DNA of 64,000 bases from assembly GCF_000147335.1 (NCBI RefSeq), contig NC_014501.1:1426001-1490000 (forward strand), in the 5' to 3' direction. Positions within the stretch are counted from its first letter, which is position 1. Every line of letters begins with the position of its first letter. Below, piece by piece: positions 17,351-24,833 of the stretch. Source of the DNA: Gloeothece verrucosa PCC 7822 (lineage in GTDB: Bacteria > Cyanobacteriota > Cyanobacteriia > Cyanobacteriales > Microcystaceae). The notes under the pieces are model-generated. The model did no database searches and was not told where the DNA came from. It was given only the letters and a program-made list of their open reading frames with translations. The translations under genes and the position numbers were made by a program.

Positions 17351-17394
17351 TAATCTATTCAGACAACCCGCCAGGAGATAACAATGACCAATAA
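16078..17394 (+). CDS. tnpB: RNA-guided nuclease TnpB (IS605 OrfB)
   Basis: A 438-residue TnpB: HTH_OrfB N-terminus, OrfB_IS605 core, RuvC residues Asp189 (GVDVGLKYF), Glu277 (AYEDLNVKG) and the DRDVNAA Asp at 354/356, plus a zinc ribbon CSNCG...CSCGC. All catalytic residues are intact. The start is a GTG. The frame runs through the right end of the element (17350) and stops at 17394, 11 bases inside phaE, so the last 15 or so residues come from host DNA. The native protein may end there only because no stop lies within the element. Confidence 0.88.
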   Translation: MFVVECKVKPKPQQIQAIDEAIQTSQFVRNKVLRYWMDNRGVGKTELFRYNTRLRKEYKFVDDLNSHACQTAVERVLRAINKFFDNCKKKIPGKKGYPRFKKNTRSVEYKVSGWKLSENRKHITFTDKKNIGKLKLIGTKDLNYYQIEQIKRVRIIRRADGYYVQFSIQLDPRDTVEPLIPSQKAVGVDVGLKYFYADSQGNIEPIPQFYRKAERQLNRANRKKSKKFRKGHKQSRNYHKARCRYARKHLRVSRQREEFAKRKALRLIQSNDLIAYEDLNVKGMVKNRHLALSISDVGWSLFRGWLEYFGMKYRKVTVAVPSHNTSQNCSNCGQKVQKSLSTRTHVCSCGCILDRDVNAALNILQKGLSTVGHTGSKAFESEILSTLATANGGEDPSTLIGVILSEQASSVNQESPRMRGWGVSIIYSDNPPGDNNDQ

Positions 17395-18394
17395 TTCTTC
17401 AAGCAAGCTTTGGACTGACACCGCTACTGAAATTGTCGATATTTGGACACAAACCGGGACATTAATGTGGAAAAGCTGGTTTGATTTAATGAGTTCTGTT
17501 CCCGCCTCTAACCCCATTCCTCAGACGGCACCAGAATTAACCGAAGTAACTCAACGATTTTTAGATAATCGAGAATTGGTTGTCCGTTTTCTCAAGCTTT
17601 CTGTAGATGCTTGGAAAGATATTTTTCCGAAAATTGAAAAAGGAGATGATTGGCAACAGATTCTCAGCAAATCTATAGAGCAGATGCAAAAGCAGTTAAC
17701 CAGTTATTCTCAAGGTTCTCTTCAAATTACTAAAGATAGTGCCGAACTCTGGAAACTGTATCTGCAACAAATGCAAAAATTCAACCAACTTTGGGTTGAT
17801 CCTCTCGGGTTATTTACAGAAACTTTTGGCAGAGCCGCCTCGGGACAGCGTTCGGCTTTAATTGAACTGAATAATCTTTATTGGAATATGCTCTATGAAG
17901 AGTCTTTTGGATCTTTGATGCAAACGCCGCTCCTAGGATTGCCACGAGAATTTAACCGCAAATTATTAGAAGGCTTTGAAGCTTGGCGGAATTTTTACAA
18001 AGCGAGTATTGATTATCAATTGGTATTAGGAGATATTCAAGTTCGCTCGTTTGAAGCTTTGATGAAAAAGTTAGTAAGTTTAGCCGAAGAAGGAAAAACC
18101 GTTAAAGATTGGCGGCAGTTTCAAACTATCTGGAGTCAGGTAGCTGATGATGTCTTTGCTGAAGCCTTTTCTCAGGAAGAAAATCTGAAGATTAGGGGGA
18201 CATTTCTCAATTCTCTCAATGCTTATAGAATTCAACAACAAGAGTTGATTGAACTGTATTTAAAATTACTCAATATGCCAGTTCGCAGCGAAGTAGATGA
18301 AATTCATAAAACCATTTATGAGCTACGCAAAGAAGTAAAGAGTCTGAAAAAGATTGTCGCTAAATATGAGGGGAAAGAGAGTTTTCAACTTTGA
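17384..18394 (+). CDS. phaE: class III PHA synthase subunit PhaE
   Basis: A 336-residue mostly helical protein (TIGR01834-type) with a C-terminal coiled coil (IYELRKEVKSLKKIVAKYEG), upstream of phaC. PhaE lacks catalytic residues and activates PhaC in the class III synthase that polymerises 3-hydroxybutyryl-CoA on PHB granules. AGGAG lies 6 bases before the ATG. The inserted element ends 33 bases upstream, so the original promoter or phaAB readthrough may have been altered. Confidence 0.9.
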   Translation: MTNNSSSKLWTDTATEIVDIWTQTGTLMWKSWFDLMSSVPASNPIPQTAPELTEVTQRFLDNRELVVRFLKLSVDAWKDIFPKIEKGDDWQQILSKSIEQMQKQLTSYSQGSLQITKDSAELWKLYLQQMQKFNQLWVDPLGLFTETFGRAASGQRSALIELNNLYWNMLYEESFGSLMQTPLLGLPREFNRKLLEGFEAWRNFYKASIDYQLVLGDIQVRSFEALMKKLVSLAEEGKTVKDWRQFQTIWSQVADDVFAEAFSQEENLKIRGTFLNSLNAYRIQQQELIELYLKLLNMPVRSEVDEIHKTIYELRKEVKSLKKIVAKYEGKESFQL

Positions 18395-18439
18395 ACAAGC
18401 CTAATAAACCATTAATAATAAACGAGGAAATCAACAGCT

Positions 18440-19534
18440 ATGTTACCGTTTTTAGATCAGATTCGTTTAGAAGATGCCGTCCACGAATATACTGAAATCA
18501 CCAAAAAGATGCTCAAAGGGCTGGATAATTTAAGCCGCTTGCGGGAAGAAGATATTCAAAGCGGCGTATCAGCTAAAGAAGCCGTTTATAAAGAGGATAA
18601 AGTCATCCTCTATCGGTTTACCCCTCAAGTGGCGCAACCGTTACATATCCCGTTATTGATGGTTTATGCTTTGGTAAACCGTCCTTTTATGGTGGATTTG
18701 CAGGAAGGACGCTCTTTAGTCGCTAATTTGCTCAAATTGGGCTTAGATGTTTATTTGATTGACTGGGGATATCCTACCCGTGCCGATCGCTGGCTGACAT
18801 TAGATGATTATATCAACGGCTACATTGATAATTGTGTGGATTATATCCGCAAAACGCACAATATCGATAAAGTTAATCTGTTAGGCATCTGTCAAGGGGG
18901 AACTTTTAGCGTTTGTTATAGTGCCCTTCACCCTGAAAAGGTGAAAAATCTAATTGTGATGGTTGCTCCCATTGATTTTCGGATGCCGGGTACGCTGTTA
19001 AATATGCGGGGAGGATGTACCATCGGCAACGAGGCGCTTGATGTGGATCTGATGATCGAGGCGATGGGAAATGTGCCCGGGGATTACCTGAATTTAGAGT
19101 TTTTGATGCTGAAACCGTTACAGTTGGGCTATCAAAAGTATCTCGATTTTCCCGATATTATGGAAAATGAGGATAAGCTCACTAATTTTATGCGGATGGA
19201 AAAGTGGATCTTTGATAGTCCGGATCAAGCGGGGGAAGCTTATCGCCAGTTTATGAAAGACTTTTATCAAGGCAATAAGCTGATTAAAAATGAGGTGGTG
19301 ATCGGCGATCAACGAGTAAATTTACAAAACTTAACCATGCCGATTTTAAACCTTTATGCTGAACAGGATCATTTAGTTGATCCCGTGTCTTCTAAGGCTT
19401 TAGAAAAATATGTCAACAGCAGTGATTATACGCTTAAGTCTTTCCCGGTGGGACATATCGGAATGTATGTGAGTGGGAAAGTTCAAAAGGATTTACCGCC
19501 AACCATTGTAGATTGGCTTAAAGCTAGGTCTTAA
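18440..19534 (+). CDS. phaC: class III PHA synthase catalytic subunit PhaC
   Basis: A 364-residue alpha/beta-hydrolase-like synthase. The lipase-like box GICQGG gives nucleophile Cys151, AEQDHLVDP gives Asp310, and GHIGMYVSGK gives His339. Length and triad spacing match class III enzymes. It polymerises (R)-3-hydroxybutyryl-CoA with PhaE. It follows phaE by 45 bases with a GAGGA motif upstream, and a terminator follows at 19555. Confidence 0.95.
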   Translation: MLPFLDQIRLEDAVHEYTEITKKMLKGLDNLSRLREEDIQSGVSAKEAVYKEDKVILYRFTPQVAQPLHIPLLMVYALVNRPFMVDLQEGRSLVANLLKLGLDVYLIDWGYPTRADRWLTLDDYINGYIDNCVDYIRKTHNIDKVNLLGICQGGTFSVCYSALHPEKVKNLIVMVAPIDFRMPGTLLNMRGGCTIGNEALDVDLMIEAMGNVPGDYLNLEFLMLKPLQLGYQKYLDFPDIMENEDKLTNFMRMEKWIFDSPDQAGEAYRQFMKDFYQGNKLIKNEVVIGDQRVNLQNLTMPILNLYAEQDHLVDPVSSKALEKYVNSSDYTLKSFPVGHIGMYVSGKVQKDLPPTIVDWLKARS

Positions 19535-19554
19535 TGAGTTTTAAAACCCTTTTC

Positions 19555-19581
19555 AAGGTGGGCAATTGCTCACCTTTTTTT
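19555..19581 (+). terminator. rho-independent terminator after phaC
   Basis: AAGGTGGGC pairs with GCTCACCTT (one G-U) around AATT and is followed by a run of T to 19581. Confidence 0.85.
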
Positions 19582-19691
19582 AGGACATAAAGCATAGAGT
19601 TGAGTCTTAGAAAAAGAGTGAGTTCTCTTGAATACTGATCCTTTTTGAGAAATGATTAGAGTAGATCTAATTTGATAGTAAATTAGGACTT

Positions 19692-20837
19692 ATGGTATTT
19701 TTACTCAACTCATCTAATGTTTTTGACTATCTTTCTGAGCAAAAATTATTTAATATAGCAGAACGAAATTTGGCTCAAGTTGAGCTAATTGAAGCCAAGA
19801 ATTTTAATTTATTGGTTACCCTTCCTGATGGATCTAAACTGTTGGTTAAGCAAGAACGTCATCAACAAGATGGCAAAGCCATAGGGGAATTTTTAGGAGA
19901 ATGGCAGATTCAAAATTTGGTCAATCATTTTTCTCAATTAGAAAGTCTGCGGGCTTTTCTCCCAGAAATTTTAACGTTTGACTTAAATCATTCGATTTTA
20001 GTATTTAAATATTTAGATAATTATCGAGATGGGAGTGATTTTTATCTGAAGGAAAAGATTTTTCCGCCGCACATCCCTTCGGCAATAGGGAGATTTTTAG
20101 GGCTTCTTCATCGGGAGACTTTTGACCATAAAGTTTATCAAGATTTTTGGGCGAAAAATAGCGTTAATTCCTTCAATTATCGAGTCACTGATTTAATTGA
20201 GGGATTAGAAAGAATTCCCCCAGAAATTTTTAGTGTTGTCCCGGCAGATGGCTTAAAATTTTTTGCTCTGTATCAAAAATATGATAGTTTAGGAAAGTCT
20301 ATCGCCGAATTGGGGCAAGCCTTTACTCCCTCTTGTCTTATTCACAATGACCTGAAGTTAAATAATATTTTGCTCCATAATAATTGGGAATCTTCTTCTG
20401 ATAAAATTGTCCGATTTATTGATTGGGAAAGGGCTAATTGGGGCGATCCGGCTCATGATTTAGGGATGATGATTGCTAGTTATTTACAACTCTGGTTAGG
20501 GAGTTTAGTGATGAATAAATCTCTCAGTATTGAGGAATCTTTACGTCTGGCAATTATTCCTTTAGAAAAACTTCAGCCTTCTATAGCGGCATTAATTAAA
20601 GCTTATTTGACCACTTTTCCTAATATTTTACAAGTTCGTCCAGATTTTTTAGAACGAGTGATTCAATTTACAGGATTAGCGTTGATTGGGCAAATACAAG
20701 CGATGATTCAATATCAAAAAACTTTTGGTAATAGCGGCATTGCTATGTTACAGGTGGCGAAAAAGTTATTAGGCTCTCCGAGTCAGTCTATGGGGACAAT
20801 TTTTGGAACTTCAGAAATTTATTCGACGGCTGTTTAA
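19692..20837 (+). CDS. APH-like Ser/Thr peptide kinase of class V-type lanthipeptide system (K1)
   Basis: A 381-residue kinase of the aminoglycoside-phosphotransferase fold. It has ATP-binding Lys53 (LLVKQER), catalytic loop IHNDLKLNNIL (His218, Asp220, Asn225), metal-binding Asp244 in FIDWERANWGDPAHDLG, and a helical C-terminus. Alone it could be called a phosphotransferase. Its place 12 bases before a HopA1-like gene, close to a double-glycine precursor, matches the LxmK/Cao9 kinases of class V lanthipeptides, which phosphorylate Ser/Thr of the precursor (established for lexapeptide and cacaoidin type clusters). Function here is inferred. Compare the degenerate copy at 22611. Confidence 0.75.
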   Translation: MVFLLNSSNVFDYLSEQKLFNIAERNLAQVELIEAKNFNLLVTLPDGSKLLVKQERHQQDGKAIGEFLGEWQIQNLVNHFSQLESLRAFLPEILTFDLNHSILVFKYLDNYRDGSDFYLKEKIFPPHIPSAIGRFLGLLHRETFDHKVYQDFWAKNSVNSFNYRVTDLIEGLERIPPEIFSVVPADGLKFFALYQKYDSLGKSIAELGQAFTPSCLIHNDLKLNNILLHNNWESSSDKIVRFIDWERANWGDPAHDLGMMIASYLQLWLGSLVMNKSLSIEESLRLAIIPLEKLQPSIAALIKAYLTTFPNILQVRPDFLERVIQFTGLALIGQIQAMIQYQKTFGNSGIAMLQVAKKLLGSPSQSMGTIFGTSEIYSTAV

Positions 20838-20849
20838 AGGTTAAAGATT

Positions 20850-21932
20850 ATGCTAGTAATAGAAAAAATAATTAATGCCAATTTAAGGGATGCTTTAGCG
20901 GATATTGTTTACCAGATTGAGATTAAATCAGATTTTTCCATTTGCCATCCCCTTTATAAACCCTTAGAAATTGATGAAGAAGCGAGGGAACGTTTCCAAA
21001 AACTGCCCGAACCCATGCAGCAAAAATATCTGGGTTTACAACTGCGGGGATTTCTCTATGGTATCTATTATAATGGTTCTCTGAAAGCATCATTAGCTCT
21101 GGATACAGACGCTCAAAATTTGCCCCAAGATTTAGAAAATAATACGGTTTTAGGAATGGATGTAGCTTTTTATGAACAGTTAGATCAAAGTAATAAAGGT
21201 TCGGGATATTTTGATGCTGGTTGGCAGGTTTTACGGGAAGAAACTGATGGTTCTTTGGCGGTTACTAAGGGAGGGTTGAGGCTTCATATTCAACGAGATA
21301 AACATCTTCAACCTGAGCAAAAAATGGCGGTTGTGGGGGATAGAGTTAAGATAAAACTGCCTAAAAATCGGGTGCAAAGCGGCTTTTATATGGCGGTGGG
21401 AAATGAGGGGTTTAGTCGTGCAGAGGAGACTCAGTTACCCGATGCGACAGTGCGAGTTTATTTTAATTTTAGTCCTGATGGTGCGGCGGCGGTGATGGCC
21501 TGTGTGACTGAGCAGTTAAATGAGAGAAAAATTCCTTTTAGTTTTAAGGTGTTGTATAACCCTAAAGATTATCAAAGACATGATTCTGGGGTGTTGTATT
21601 TTGATAAGCAGGATTATCAGACGGTTAGAGAAATTTTAGCGGCTATTTATCAGGAAACGCAAACTTATTTTAAACCGGAAATTCCGCTATTTACCTTAGA
21701 GTTAGCTAAGGGTTTAGGGTTAGCTGAAGAACCGGCCCATCGGTTTAGTGAGCAAGAGAGTTTTGGCACTCATCGCTGTCAGATTATTGCTAATGGGTTA
21801 TTAGCGGCGTGGTATCAAAGCGATAATTCTCCCGAGGGACGAATGAAGGCAATTCTAGAGCAATTTGCTGGTTTAGGGATTGATTTAGAGCGTCCTTATT
21901 TAAATGGCGGTTCTGAGGATGTTTATTTATAA
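20850..21932 (+). CDS. HopA1-family lyase-like protein of class V-type lanthipeptide system (Y1)
   Basis: A 360-residue protein of the family annotated as 'T3SS effector HopA1'. Recognisable family blocks are FDAGWQVLREETDGSLAV, SGFYMAVGN, VRVYFNFSPDGAA, PFSFKVLYNPKDYQRHDSG, and SFGTHRCQIIANGLL. Class V homologues (LxmY, Cao7) act with the kinase to eliminate phosphate from phospho-Ser/Thr, giving dehydro residues. Lys233, Arg243, Asp245 and His308 lie in the blocks I regard as functional. No type III secretion genes are nearby. The gene sits 12 bases after K1, and a terminator follows. Confidence 0.75.
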   Translation: MLVIEKIINANLRDALADIVYQIEIKSDFSICHPLYKPLEIDEEARERFQKLPEPMQQKYLGLQLRGFLYGIYYNGSLKASLALDTDAQNLPQDLENNTVLGMDVAFYEQLDQSNKGSGYFDAGWQVLREETDGSLAVTKGGLRLHIQRDKHLQPEQKMAVVGDRVKIKLPKNRVQSGFYMAVGNEGFSRAEETQLPDATVRVYFNFSPDGAAAVMACVTEQLNERKIPFSFKVLYNPKDYQRHDSGVLYFDKQDYQTVREILAAIYQETQTYFKPEIPLFTLELAKGLGLAEEPAHRFSEQESFGTHRCQIIANGLLAAWYQSDNSPEGRMKAILEQFAGLGIDLERPYLNGGSEDVYL

Positions 21933-22045
21933 GGTATGGGTGAAGGGTTAAAAGAGAATATTTTAGGTCTTTTAATTTTTTTGAAAAAACTAGCCGAGTC
22001 AATTAAATTTAGATATGTTCGAGACCCAATAATAATATTAATACG

Positions 22046-22076
22046 ATAAAGCCTGTTTTTGCCGGCTTTATTTTTT
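22046..22076 (+). terminator. rho-independent terminator after the first kinase/lyase pair
   Basis: ATAAAGCC (22046-22053) pairs perfectly with GGCTTTAT (22064-22071) and is followed by six T. The precursor gene therefore has its own transcription start between 22077 and 22331. That interval also has TGTCC(N12)GGACA at 22083-22104 as a possible operator. Confidence 0.85.
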
Positions 22077-22331
22077 CTTGTGTGTCCGACTAAAAAATTG
22101 GACATAACTGTTTTATTTTTTTCTTAATTTTGCGGCTTGAGTAACCCTGAAAAGCTTATTTTTCGGTAGGAGAGCATTATTAGGGATGTTGTCGGTTAGG
22201 GAATTATTTAAAAAAAATGTAGGCTTTATGTCGGTTTAAGTCGAGTTTAGGGGTTGTTTTGAGGAGGAAATCTTTTTATTCTTATAAGAAGAAAACTTAA
22301 AAAACTTCCTAAATAACTGATTGGAGGAAAT

Positions 22332-22517
22332 ATGGCTGATATTAAGATTAATGACATTAAGCCTGCTGGTGCTGAATTATTTGAAGATTCTGAGGGCTTT
22401 CTCAATGAGCTAAAAGATGATGAAGTTAATAAAGTTGTTGGTGGCGTAGGGACTGTGATTGGAAGATGCTGTAGTAATACAGCTTGGACAATTATTGGTA
22501 AATGCGGAAACGCATAA
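22332..22517 (+). CDS. double-glycine RiPP precursor peptide (candidate lanthipeptide)
   Basis: A 61-residue peptide with a very strong ribosome site (GGAGG, 5-6 bases before ATG). The leader is acidic (LFEDSEGFLNELKDDEVNK) and ends VVGG at residues 37-38, a C39-peptidase cut site. The 23-residue core runs V39-A61 with Thr41, Cys46, Cys47, Ser48, Thr50, Thr53 and Cys58, that is four Ser/Thr and three Cys in a short Gly-rich peptide, so up to three (methyl)lanthionine rings are possible. It is flanked by two kinase/HopA1 pairs, with the C39 exporter convergent downstream. A non-lantibiotic bacteriocin is the alternative. Confidence 0.8.
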   Translation: MADIKINDIKPAGAELFEDSEGFLNELKDDEVNKVVGGVGTVIGRCCSNTAWTIIGKCGNA

Positions 22518-22544
22518 GTTAAATTTTTAATTGTCACTTAAAAA

Positions 22545-22582
22545 ACGGGAGATTTAGTTATTCATCTAAACTTAACTCCCGT
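22545..22582 (+). promoter_or_regulatory. nested hairpin between precursor and second kinase (attenuator or mRNA stabiliser)
   Basis: ACGGGAG (22545-22551) pairs with CTCCCGT (22576-22582), and inside it TTTAG (22553-22557) pairs with CTAAA (22566-22570). Only ACTTT follows, so termination would be partial. Such a hairpin could keep precursor mRNA more abundant than that of the downstream modifying genes. Confidence 0.5.
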
Positions 22583-22610
22583 ACTTTAATGAGTAAAAAT
22601 ATAAACAATT

Positions 22611-23768
22611 ATGAGCATAAAATTAAGTTCTAATAATGTTTTATTTTATTTGATAAATCTTGGTCTGTGTCATCCTGAAGATTTAGTATCTATTACAATC
22701 GCAAGCCATAATACATTGTTGGTTAGTTTGCGACAAGGTATTAATCTTGTTGTTAAACAAGAACGTTATTATTATGATGATGATGACAATCCCATAAATT
22801 TCCCTCTTGCTGATGAGTTGAGATTTTATCAAGTTTTATCCTCTACTTTGGATTTATCTTATGAAAATATTCATTTTGATTTAGATAACTCAATCTTTGT
22901 TTATCAATATCCTAAAAATTATATTAACCTCAAAGGGTGTTGCCAAAACCCAAACAATTTATCTATCTTTATGGCTGAGTCAGTCGGTCATGCTTTAGCT
23001 TTACTGCATCGGCAGAGTTTATCATCTGAGGCTTGCTATAGAGTCATGAATGAAATGAACAATGGAAAGCTGGTTTATCAGTTTCCTTACCCGATTCATC
23101 TCCAAGATAAATTAGAACCAGAAAGATTCTTTACCATGCCTCCAGACTCATATAAATTAATTCATTTTTTTCAAATGTCTGAGAGCTTAAACCGAACAGT
23201 AAAAGAAGTGATTGCTCAGGTAAAATATTACTGTTTAACCCATAATAATTTAGATTTTTATAATATATTAATTACCGAAAATAAGAAAAATTATTTTTCT
23301 CAATCAGAGGAAAAAAAACAAAATTTAATTAAATTGATTAATTGGGAAAAATGTAGTTGGGGAGATCCGGCTTTTGATTTAGGAACAATAATTTCTAAAT
23401 ATTTACTTTTATGGTTAACGAGCTTAATTGTTCATCCTGATATCAAATTAGAGACATCCCTCCAACTCGCTATAACTCCGTTAGATAAAATACAACCTTC
23501 AATCGTTGGACTCACTAAAGCTTACCTGAACACTTGGCCGGAAATTTTAAATGATTACCCTGAATTTCTCAAGCGAGTTGTTGAGTTTGCTGGTTTGGCT
23601 TTGATTTACCATATTGTAGAGATAATTAGAGCCTTTCGGGGATTTAATAATCAAAGTATGTGTATTCTTCAGGTTGCTAAAAACTTACTTTGTTCCCCAG
23701 AAAAATCGTTTAAATCGGTTTTTGGTTTAACCCAAGCAGAATTTTTATCTTCTTTTAATTTTCAATAA
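22611..23768 (+). CDS. APH-like kinase paralogue with substituted catalytic Asp residues (K2, probable pseudokinase)
   Basis: A 385-residue paralogue of the kinase at 19692. The ATP-site Lys49 (NLVVKQER) is kept, but the catalytic loop reads THNNLDFYNIL (Asn213 in place of Asp220 of K1). The metal-site motif reads LINWEKCSWGDPAFDLG (Asn244 in place of Asp244 of K1). Both changes are single-base GAT-to-AAT differences (codons at 23247 and 23340). The frame is long and intact, and the distal GDPAFDLG is conserved, so the gene looks kept rather than decaying. It probably binds the leader or K1/Y1 without transferring phosphate. It starts 94 bases after the precursor. Confidence 0.75.
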   Translation: MSIKLSSNNVLFYLINLGLCHPEDLVSITIASHNTLLVSLRQGINLVVKQERYYYDDDDNPINFPLADELRFYQVLSSTLDLSYENIHFDLDNSIFVYQYPKNYINLKGCCQNPNNLSIFMAESVGHALALLHRQSLSSEACYRVMNEMNNGKLVYQFPYPIHLQDKLEPERFFTMPPDSYKLIHFFQMSESLNRTVKEVIAQVKYYCLTHNNLDFYNILITENKKNYFSQSEEKKQNLIKLINWEKCSWGDPAFDLGTIISKYLLLWLTSLIVHPDIKLETSLQLAITPLDKIQPSIVGLTKAYLNTWPEILNDYPEFLKRVVEFAGLALIYHIVEIIRAFRGFNNQSMCILQVAKNLLCSPEKSFKSVFGLTQAEFLSSFNFQ

Positions 23769-23780
23769 AAATTGCTCAAA

Positions 23781-24833
23781 ATGATGGAAGGATTAGAATT
23801 AATTCATGACATTGCTACTCATATTAAAATCCAATCGGCTGATTTTTTAGTCAACCATAAGATTTACCAACTTCCAGAGGTTTCGGCTGAATTGGTCAAA
23901 CAACTACAAAAGCTTCCTAAATCGATTCAGGAAAAGTATCTTAATTCACACTTAAAAAAATTACTTTATGACATTTCCCATGAGGGAAATCATTTAAAAC
24001 CTCAAAAATCAACTAAGATTTTAGATGACCCAATTGGACTAGAAAACACTCATGAAGAAGTCGATTGGGAATTTTGCACAACACTTCATCATAATAATCA
24101 AGGTCAAGGAAGTTTTTTTCCTAACTTCCAAGTGATTAGAAAAGACTCTGATGGCAGCCTTGCTGTGCAAAATTTAGGAGTAATTCTCAATATTGAACCT
24201 AAGCGTCATCTCCCCTCAGAACAACAATTGGCGGATGTGGGGGATACTGTTGCCATTGCTATGCCATCTCATCAACTCAGACTAGGCTATTATGTAGCTG
24301 TTGGTAATGCTATTTCTCCACCCGGTAAACAGGCTATATTGCTCTATTATAATTTTAGTCCTGAAGGAGCATTTACTATTATGAAAAAGCTTACGACTGG
24401 GCTAAATGAGCTTGGAGTTTTCTTTAATTTTTTAGTGAGATATAATCCGGTTGATTATGGAGGACATTACTCAGCATTTCTGCGGTTTTATAAGGAAGAA
24501 TATGCTCAAGTTGCTCAAGTCAGCGAAAATATTTATCGAAACAATCAATCTTACTTTAAAATTTCTATTCCTGCATTTACTAAGAAGCTTGCTCCAGGAT
24601 TGGGTTTAGCAGAAGATCCTGAAAAACCATTTTATTTCATGGAAGATTGTAGCATGAATCGCTGTCAAATCATAACAAATGCTTTGTTAGAGGCGCATCA
24701 AAAAAATAATGAATCGCCCCAAGCACGCATGAAATACATCATCAAACACTTTGAAGAAATAGGAATTGACTTAGAACATCCCTATCTAAACCCAGGTTCT
24801 GAAGATATCTATACTCCTTTAGAGATAGACTAA
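23781..24833 (+). CDS. HopA1-family paralogue with substituted motif residues (Y2)
   Basis: A 350-residue paralogue of Y1, aligned over its whole length (FQVIRKDSDGSLAV, GYYVAVGN, YYNFSPEGA, LAPGLGLAEDP, NRCQIITNALL). Residues differ at the positions that look functional in Y1: Lys233 is Leu218, Arg243 is Gly228, Asp245 is Tyr230, and His308 is Asn293. A TTG 9 bases upstream could serve as start; I use the ATG. It follows K2 by 12 bases, so K2 and Y2 are an operon. Its stop overlaps the convergent isomerase gene by 4 bases. It is likely a non-catalytic partner, by inference. Confidence 0.7.
   Translation: MMEGLELIHDIATHIKIQSADFLVNHKIYQLPEVSAELVKQLQKLPKSIQEKYLNSHLKKLLYDISHEGNHLKPQKSTKILDDPIGLENTHEEVDWEFCTTLHHNNQGQGSFFPNFQVIRKDSDGSLAVQNLGVILNIEPKRHLPSEQQLADVGDTVAIAMPSHQLRLGYYVAVGNAISPPGKQAILLYYNFSPEGAFTIMKKLTTGLNELGVFFNFLVRYNPVDYGGHYSAFLRFYKEEYAQVAQVSENIYRNNQSYFKISIPAFTKKLAPGLGLAEDPEKPFYFMEDCSMNRCQIITNALLEAHQKNNESPQARMKYIIKHFEEIGIDLEHPYLNPGSEDIYTPLEID

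Noticed and set aside
19692..20837. Aminoglycoside-resistance gene
   Set aside because: The fold is APH-like, but pairing with a HopA1 gene and a double-glycine precursor fits a peptide kinase better. There is no resistance context.
20850..21932. Type III secretion effector
   Set aside because: The family name HopA1 comes from plant pathogens. No secretion genes are present and the context is a RiPP cluster.
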